Shown here: in pieces, positions 15,270 through 20,330 of the stretch
How the letters are laid out: each line of letters begins with the position of its first letter
How positions within the stretch are numbered: position 1 is the stretch's first letter
Source: JAURDE01 sp965365285
Lineage (GTDB): Bacteria > Bdellovibrionota > Bacteriovoracia > Bacteriovoracales > Bacteriovoracaceae
Length of the DNA stretch: 20,330 nucleotides
Direction of reading: 5' to 3'
NCBI GenBank assembly: GCA_965365285.1
Contig: CBDUBC010000046.1
Span: forward strand, 1-20,330
Program-made: the position numbers and the translations under genes
Notes under the pieces: model-generated
What the model saw: only the letters and a program-made list of their open reading frames with translations
The model's database searches: none
Told to the model about the DNA's origin: nothing

Positions 15270-15836
15270 CTAATACTGGAAAAAGGAAATGAAAACAGCA
15301 AATATCATAATGATGGTGAGCCAAAAAAGAACAAGAATCAAAATGGGAGAAAAAATAAGAAGAATGCTTTGCGCACGGCTTAGAAAAAGCTTATGACGAA
15401 GGCCAAGATAAAGATAAACTAAGTGAAGCAGCTGATGAAAAAAAGTTCCAACCAATGGTAGTGCGAGTAAAATATGGGGCGTAAAAGAAGTTATGAGAAC
15501 ATCATCAATTTCTTCTTGACTTACCTTTTTATTGGCAACTAAGCAAAAGCCACGAATCACAAAGCTCCATAAAGTTTTTATGAAGATCAAATAAACAGGA
15601 TAAAAAATAGCTTCCATTAAAGTGGCATAGAGAAACCAACGCGAACTTAGTTCATCGGTTGGAACCGACCAAAAAGAAAAGCTTTTATAGAGAAGGGAAA
15701 AGTTCAAAGAGATAACAGAATAGATTCCCTTAATAAAAGAAAATAGCCAGCAAACAAGGAGGACTTCAGGGAATTGAAGCCTCTCGGCTCTTTTGGTGGG
15801 GTTTAAGAATAAAGACCATACCTGTGAAAGAATCAC
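15270..15836 (-). CDS. Yip1-like multi-pass membrane protein
   Basis: A 188-residue hydrophobic protein with about five membrane helices: around residues 23-43, 67-92, 115-132, 130-148 and 160-184. The FLNPTKRAERLQFPEVLLVCWLF opening, in which a short 'P..' segment precedes helices, and the overall pattern recall Yip1-domain proteins. The function of bacterial members is unknown. GTG start at 15836 has GGAG (15843-15846) 6 bases upstream, within the end of the DUF4340 gene. It is placed between that gene and tdk, so it may be an accessory of the ABC system. Confidence 0.65.
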   Translation of the reverse strand: MILSQVWSLFLNPTKRAERLQFPEVLLVCWLFSFIKGIYSVISLNFSLLYKSFSFWSVPTDELSSRWFLYATLMEAIFYPVYLIFIKTLWSFVIRGFCLVANKKVSQEEIDDVLITSFTPHILLALPLVGTFFHQLLHLVYLYLGLRHKLFLSRAQSILLIFSPILILVLFWLTIIMIFAVFISFFQY

Positions 15837-15839
15837 ACT

Positions 15840-17126
15840 TTACTCCAAATAATCACTTAGATTGCTTGAGATCTGATAGTCCGTTCTTACGTGATAATTA
15901 TAATTACCCTCACTAAATATGACTTCATCTGGTTTTATAATCGCTTTAATCTTTTGATTACTCAGCTGTATATCAAACCCCTTCCCTTTAACTTGCTTTT
16001 CAGTGAGAAAATCAGCTTCCGAGTTCAAAGCTTGAATAAGTTTTAACACCTCATTTCTTTTTATTTTCTCTCCTTCTCCACTTTCAATCTTACCTTGTCT
16101 AATTTCAAGATCGAGCTCTTTTTTGTCATTAAATACAAGTTTAAACTTTTCAATTTTTTGTTTCGCTACTTTTTTGACCCAAAAGTCTTGAATACTTGTG
16201 AAAAAGAATGGCACTGCACTTGGTGCAAGAATGAAAAGAGCAGGATCACTATTAATCGTAAGATAATGCCCTTCTTGACCTTCATAAAAATGATAAAGAG
16301 TAAGAAGAACCGTTCCATCATTTAAAGAGATCGAGCTCATAGGCTTTGTAAGCTTATCAGGATAATAGGGATAAACCAGCTCTTGTGCTCTAAGCTTGAG
16401 AAGACCCTTAATATAATCTCGAATAGAATCTTTTTTGATTTCCAGATCAACTGGCGAAGGAAGAGTGGTTTGCTTTATTAAATCAAGAGAGTAAGTCTTA
16501 TCAATTAAAGCATTTTGCACGACGATATCGTTTTTAAAGACTCGAGTATCATGGAAAAACTTTTCATCAAGGTAAAAAAGACTTTTAACTCTTGTGTAAT
16601 GAAAGGCCCCATTATCAACCTCTTCTTTCGTGTAAAGACCAACATTTGGTGAAATATCATGAGCAATTGCCCACTTCTCTTTATTACCTTCATTAATTTT
16701 CACATAAAAAGACTTAGCCGTTTGAAGTTTCTCACCGAGGGTGAATTCCACAACATCTTCTTTAAAGGTGAAAAGCATTCTTGGTGCAGTTGGAGAAAAA
16801 AAGGCTGATTCATTAATATGTTTTTCAAGGTTTTTTCGATCTAAGAATTTTTGGGCCCTCAACTGGGAAAGGATTTCAAAAAAATAATTCAGTTTATCTT
16901 TTTCAACAAGATATCCTGTTTTTTCTACATAGAGTTTATCCTCTTTTCGAATAAGATTTACGGCCGGTGTTTTAATGGAAAGGAGCTCTCCTTTATCTTC
17001 AATTCTAAAAAAACGATTTTCTCGCTCTTTTTTCTCCTCAAGAGCAATCGATGTTTTTTCCTCAAATTGATAAATTAAGGACATCAAAACAATTACAATA
17101 CCTAAAAGAATAAAATTCTTTCTCAA
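15840..17126 (-). CDS. DUF4340 domain protein, companion of the Gld-type ABC system
   Basis: A 428-residue protein with one N-terminal membrane helix (NFILLGIVIVLMSLIYQF) and a large extracytoplasmic part. The pattern ...RFFRIEDKGELLSIKTPAVNLIRKEDK, YLVEKDKLNYFFEILSQLRAQKFL and FTLGEKLQTAKSFYVKI is typical of DUF4340 proteins, which are usually encoded right after a GldG-like gene. Role unknown. Start is TTG at 17126 with AGAAGG (17135-17140) 8 bases upstream, overlapping the GldG-like stop (TTGA). Confidence 0.88.
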   Translation of the reverse strand: MRKNFILLGIVIVLMSLIYQFEEKTSIALEEKKERENRFFRIEDKGELLSIKTPAVNLIRKEDKLYVEKTGYLVEKDKLNYFFEILSQLRAQKFLDRKNLEKHINESAFFSPTAPRMLFTFKEDVVEFTLGEKLQTAKSFYVKINEGNKEKWAIAHDISPNVGLYTKEEVDNGAFHYTRVKSLFYLDEKFFHDTRVFKNDIVVQNALIDKTYSLDLIKQTTLPSPVDLEIKKDSIRDYIKGLLKLRAQELVYPYYPDKLTKPMSSISLNDGTVLLTLYHFYEGQEGHYLTINSDPALFILAPSAVPFFFTSIQDFWVKKVAKQKIEKFKLVFNDKKELDLEIRQGKIESGEGEKIKRNEVLKLIQALNSEADFLTEKQVKGKGFDIQLSNQKIKAIIKPDEVIFSEGNYNYHVRTDYQISSNLSDYLE

Positions 17127-18652
17127 AGTACTAACCTTCTACGATAGAAAAAGACACTCAAACCAAACAGCCCTAAAGGTAGAATAATCACTGAAAAATA
17201 AAAAATAACTCCAAGCTGAGGGGAACTAATAAAGACTGGCTCATCTTTTATTGTGGGTAAATTAAAGCTAATCAGTCGATCTTGATAACTCACCCAGTTC
17301 ATAGAATTGAGGGCCAAAAGAAAGTTTTGTCCAAAACTATTGTACCCATTTAGAATAAAGCGAGCATTCCCTATAACAAGGATTCTATTTTTAGGATATT
17401 CAACCGTGGCCATCAGTGGAATAGGTCCTCGGACGTCCTGGTTATCCTGAAAAGTGACTTTTGAGGATATGACTTCTTTAGAGCTTTTCTCTGCCCAGCT
17501 AGCTGGAAAAGGAGTCGTGAGAAGTAAAGTTTTTCCTTCTCCTTTTTTTTCATTAAGAAGTTCAGTATTGAGTTCTACAGAGGAGGCCAGCGGAAAAAAG
17601 ACCGGGCCTTTGAATTGAGATACGATTGCATGGTCATCATTAAATTTTTTAATTAAAGGAATGGTTCCTTGTGACCCGCTGTAATGGTTAAGACTATCTA
17701 TCACTAGATCATTATGTAATGTAATCCCATATTTTTTAATCAGTGCTCTTAAATTGGGCGCAGGATCCTTACTGAAATTAGGATCCATGGCCACGATGAG
17801 TTGACCATTATTATTAAGGTAATTTTCAATCAACTTAAGTTCATGTTCATGAAAATCTGATTGAGGCCCCCAAATTACAAGAACATCAGTACTTTTTATC
17901 TCATCTAAAAGAGTGAGGTTTTGATCTTTCACTTCATAGAGATGAGCACTTAAAAGCCTTGCAAAACTTTTAAGTCCTGCATCACTCGAGTCCTCTATAC
18001 TCGCCTCTCCATGTCCTGAAGTAAACGTAATAATAGGATCTTTTTCTCTAGAGACTCGAAGAAGGCCATTGGTAATATTGAGTTCACTTTTAGGCATGAT
18101 CTTTACATCGCGATCATTATATTCAATGAGTACCGTAGGAGAAGTAAGGATCTCATGCTTTTTAACTTGATCTGGTCTCATCTCCACATCAATAAACTCA
18201 ATTGTGGTGTCGCTTTTAGAAAAACGATACATTTCTAGAAGTGCTTTTATAGGAGTCATCTGCTCTTTGGTGGAAAAGATTTTAAAGCTTAGAGGTTTTT
18301 CTAGATCCTCTAGAACATTAATCGTCTGATCCGTTAAAGAGTTATTACTATTGTGGGATAGATCAATAAAAGAGGGATGTTTAAAAACCCAATAATTTAA
18401 AAGTCCGAAGATGCACAAGATGAGAATTGCCGAAATAAAAGTATCACTAATTCCTTTAAACTTTTCAGATTGATAAAAAAGGCTAAATCTTTTTTTATCC
18501 CAAATAATCATCATCCCAGTAAAGCAGAGGTTAAAAACAGAGAGAGTTACATTAAGAGTCATCTCATCTGGAATCGCGATCCAAGTCGCCATCAGAGTAA
18601 GATAAAAGATAATATTACAAATCCACAAAATTGTTTTTATATTATTTTTCAT
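17123..18652 (-). CDS. GldG-like ABC transporter-associated membrane protein
   Basis: A 509-residue protein of the ABC_transp_aux/GldG type. Membrane helices at about 8-28, 33-51 and 70-90 are followed by a large periplasmic domain beginning DLSHNSNNSLTDQT. It contains the hallmark SGHGEAS (about 212-218), the predicted substrate-like Rossmann stretch DVLVIWGPQSDFHEHELKLI and NGQLIVAMDPN (around 255-292). A final helix (about 480-500) precedes the short cytosolic tail. An upstream ATG at 18712 would add 20 residues; ATG at 18652 is preferred because AAGGAG (18659-18664) lies 6 bases before it and the ATG overlaps the permease stop (ATGA). Confidence 0.87.
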   Translation of the reverse strand: MKNNIKTILWICNIIFYLTLMATWIAIPDEMTLNVTLSVFNLCFTGMMIIWDKKRFSLFYQSEKFKGISDTFISAILILCIFGLLNYWVFKHPSFIDLSHNSNNSLTDQTINVLEDLEKPLSFKIFSTKEQMTPIKALLEMYRFSKSDTTIEFIDVEMRPDQVKKHEILTSPTVLIEYNDRDVKIMPKSELNITNGLLRVSREKDPIITFTSGHGEASIEDSSDAGLKSFARLLSAHLYEVKDQNLTLLDEIKSTDVLVIWGPQSDFHEHELKLIENYLNNNGQLIVAMDPNFSKDPAPNLRALIKKYGITLHNDLVIDSLNHYSGSQGTIPLIKKFNDDHAIVSQFKGPVFFPLASSVELNTELLNEKKGEGKTLLLTTPFPASWAEKSSKEVISSKVTFQDNQDVRGPIPLMATVEYPKNRILVIGNARFILNGYNSFGQNFLLALNSMNWVSYQDRLISFNLPTIKDEPVFISSPQLGVIFYFSVIILPLGLFGLSVFFYRRRLVL

Positions 18653-19377
18653 GACCATCTCCTTGAGCCTAGTGCTCTGTAAGTGAGATAGACAAAAAAG
18701 CTTATAAAACAAGCAAAGTATACAAAATGATAATTAACAAGCGCCCCTCTTAAAAAAGACTCAAAATGATAGGGTACCGACATATAGGCCATAATTTCAC
18801 CAACTAGAGGATTGTTGATCGCCTGAACGCTTAAGACAAGAAGCATACTTCCTAATAGGATCGAAAAAGAAAGAAGAGCTGAGATAATAGGATTTTCTGT
18901 CACTGAGCTAGAAAAAACACCAACCGTTACATAGCAAAAAGTAGAAAAAAGAATTCCTATATAACTTGTGAAAACAATTCCCCAATCATTATAGCCTGAA
19001 AAGGCAAGGATAACGGGAAAAATCAAAGTTGTTGTCACCATAAAAAGACAAACCATAAAGCCTGCAATAATTTTAGAAGCAATAATTTGAAAGTCTGTAA
19101 GATTACTCATCACGAGAAGCGCCAATGTTCCTTGTCTTTTTTCATCGGTAAAACTTCTCATAGTGATAAGAGGAGTTAAAAAAAGAAAAATAAAGTTCGT
19201 ATTTCCAAAAAAAGGTAAAAGGATTTTTTGAGTCAAACTGCCTTGAGTTAAATTTTGACTATTCACAAGATAATTAAAAAACAGCCAGCCCATCATGAGT
19301 GAAAAAAGTCCACCCAGAATGTAGACAATAGGAGAAGCAAAAAAATCTTTGATCTCCTTTTTTATCAAATAAATCAC
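18649..19377 (-). CDS. ABC-2 type permease, GldF-like
   Basis: A 242-residue permease with six predicted membrane helices, beginning MIYLIKKEIKDFFASPIVYI and containing the typical ABC-2 phrases FLTPLITMRSFTDEKRQGTL and NLTDFQIIASKIIAGF. GldF/NosY-family permeases pair with the ATPase encoded just upstream. Start is GTG at 19377, four-base overlap with the ATPase stop (GTGA), with a near-perfect AGGAGGT (19384-19390) 6 bases upstream. Confidence 0.92.
   Translation of the reverse strand: MIYLIKKEIKDFFASPIVYILGGLFSLMMGWLFFNYLVNSQNLTQGSLTQKILLPFFGNTNFIFLFLTPLITMRSFTDEKRQGTLALLVMSNLTDFQIIASKIIAGFMVCLFMVTTTLIFPVILAFSGYNDWGIVFTSYIGILFSTFCYVTVGVFSSSVTENPIISALLSFSILLGSMLLVLSVQAINNPLVGEIMAYMSVPYHFESFLRGALVNYHFVYFACFISFFVYLTYRALGSRRWS
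18659..18664 (-). promoter_or_regulatory. Ribosome binding site deciding the GldG-like gene start
   Basis: AAGGAG on the minus strand lies 6 bases upstream of ATG 18652, inside the end of the permease gene. Confidence 0.7.
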
Positions 19378-20309
19378 GGGCGCACCTCCTGTGTATCCGC
19401 CATTTTTCCAAAAACATCTTCTAAGTGAGGTTTCTTTTCATGAAGACCTAATAAACCTAGATTATGAGTAAGAACAAAATTCGCAATCTCAGACCGAAGA
19501 TCTTTAGGGGATTCAATCTCTAAAATTATGGAAGCTTGATTTTGTTTTCTAGAAATTTTTATATCCTTAAATTCACTTTTAAGAACTTTTAAATAATGGT
19601 CATCGAAGCGGGTCATTTCAACGGTAAGAAAGTGAGAGGAAGAACTGACCTTCTTAGTGTTCTCAAGAGTTTCTGAACTGATAATTCGCCCCTTATTAAT
19701 AATCGTAATATGGGAACATATTTGCTCTACTTCATGGAGCTGATGTGAAGAGAGAAGAATGGTATGCTCTTCTTTGAGCTCTTCAATAAGTCTTCGTACT
19801 TCCATAATCGCAATGGGATCAAGACCAGCGGTTGGTTCATCAAGAATGAGAAACTTAGGATTATGAATTAAGGCTTGGGCCATTCCCACTCTTTGCTTAT
19901 ACCCCTTCGAAAGATTTTTAATTAGTCTGTGGGCCACTTGAATCAATCCACATTTTTCGAGAACAAAATCGACTCTGTGACGATGCCCTCCCCTAATATC
20001 CCCGACAAATTGAATATAATCTCTGACGATCATATGGGGATAAAGTGGTGGTATTTCGGGAAGCATACCAAGATTTTGATAGAGATCTTTATTATAGGTT
20101 GAGATCTCTTTTCCAAAAAGTTCAATCGTTCCTGAGCTTGCCTTAAGGTAACCGGAAATTAAATTAAAAGTGGTTGTTTTACCCGCTCCATTTGGTCCAA
20201 GAAATCCATGAACCTCACCCTTTTTGACTTCAAAGGTGGCTTCTTGAAGTGCCTTGGTTCCAGGATAAATTTTTGAAACACAATGTAAATTTAATACAGA
20301 CTCACTCAT
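19374..20309 (-). CDS. ABC transporter ATP-binding protein, GldA-like
   Basis: A 311-residue ATPase. Walker A GFLGPNGAGKTTTF, signature LSKGYKQRVGMAQAL, Walker B FLILDEPTAGLDP and switch His in LLSSHQLHEVE are all intact. The C-terminal third (about 215-311) carries the regulatory-looking domain seen in GldA/NosF-type ATPases. ATP hydrolysis here powers the permease encoded next. The full operon is ATPase, permease, GldG-like, DUF4340, Yip1-like, tdk, hpt. Any promoter lies mostly beyond the right edge; TAGGAT precedes ATG at 20309 by about 8 bases. Confidence 0.95.
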   Translation of the reverse strand: MSESVLNLHCVSKIYPGTKALQEATFEVKKGEVHGFLGPNGAGKTTTFNLISGYLKASSGTIELFGKEISTYNKDLYQNLGMLPEIPPLYPHMIVRDYIQFVGDIRGGHRHRVDFVLEKCGLIQVAHRLIKNLSKGYKQRVGMAQALIHNPKFLILDEPTAGLDPIAIMEVRRLIEELKEEHTILLSSHQLHEVEQICSHITIINKGRIISSETLENTKKVSSSSHFLTVEMTRFDDHYLKVLKSEFKDIKISRKQNQASIILEIESPKDLRSEIANFVLTHNLGLLGLHEKKPHLEDVFGKMADTQEVRP

Positions 20310-20330
20310 GCCAAAATCCTAGCAAAATAT

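Noticed and set aside
17123..20309. Calling the ABC genes a gliding-motility apparatus
   Set aside because: GldA/F/G-like ABC systems with DUF4340 are found in many non-gliding bacteria, and no other gld genes are in the window; only the transporter relationship is supported.
1..20330. CRISPR arrays, tRNA genes or riboswitches
   Set aside because: I saw no regularly spaced repeats, no cloverleaf other than the tRNA-like domain of the tmRNA, and no long structured leader upstream of any gene.

Overview
The window looks like chromosomal DNA of a low-GC (AT-rich, roughly mid-30s % GC by eye) Gram-negative bacterium. Outer-membrane machinery is evident: Pal, several lipoproteins with lipoboxes, and a surface protease with a C-terminal beta-barrel. 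The mix of Pal/CpoB-type lipoproteins, a metallophosphoesterase fused to a multihaem cytochrome, a Gld-type ABC exporter with a DUF4340 partner, and many secreted proteins of unknown family would suit the Bdellovibrionota (Bacteriovorax/Halobacteriovorax-like predators). That placement is inference from gene content and style, not from a marker alignment.

Layout. 1-414 (-) is a decayed IS3/IS2-type transposase fragment running off the left edge. 548-920 (-) is ssrA (tmRNA) with its own -10 box; its tag reads AESNDFAPAMAA and is followed by three in-frame stops. 1072-2997 (+) holds two secreted proteins: one possibly catalase-fold, the other a lipoprotein with FnIII-like and LamG-like domains. 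Facing them, 2994-5549 (-) encodes an 851-residue HELVH surface metalloprotease with a beta-barrel. A divergent intergenic region then starts the + strand run. 5642-8797 is a four-gene envelope-lipoprotein operon (pal, a DUF4398-like gene, a cpoB-like gene, and a phosphoesterase/tetrahaem cytochrome). 8852-11160 is an RNA/translation-fidelity cluster (tsaD, rsmA, smpB). 11181-12163 holds two small membrane/secreted genes of unknown function.

From 20309 down to 12141 everything is on the - strand, in tight succession: ABC ATPase, ABC permease, GldG-like protein, DUF4340 protein, Yip1-like membrane protein, tdk, hpt, a GHMP sugar kinase, and a DUF429-like protein with a cysteine cluster. Most junctions overlap by about four bases or have good Shine-Dalgarno boxes with ATG, GTG or TTG starts, so this looks like one long, translationally coupled operon, probably with an internal promoter before hpt.

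Functional links. tmRNA and its partner SmpB are both encoded here, about 10 kb apart. TsaD, RsmA and SmpB are all translation-quality factors. Pal and the CpoB-like protein belong to the outer-membrane/peptidoglycan tether, although tolQRAB are not in the window. tdk and hpt serve nucleotide salvage, which would fit a predator recycling prey nucleotides. The 3' end of ssrA, a classic integration site, sits next to the transposase relic, so the left edge may be the border of an old mobile island.
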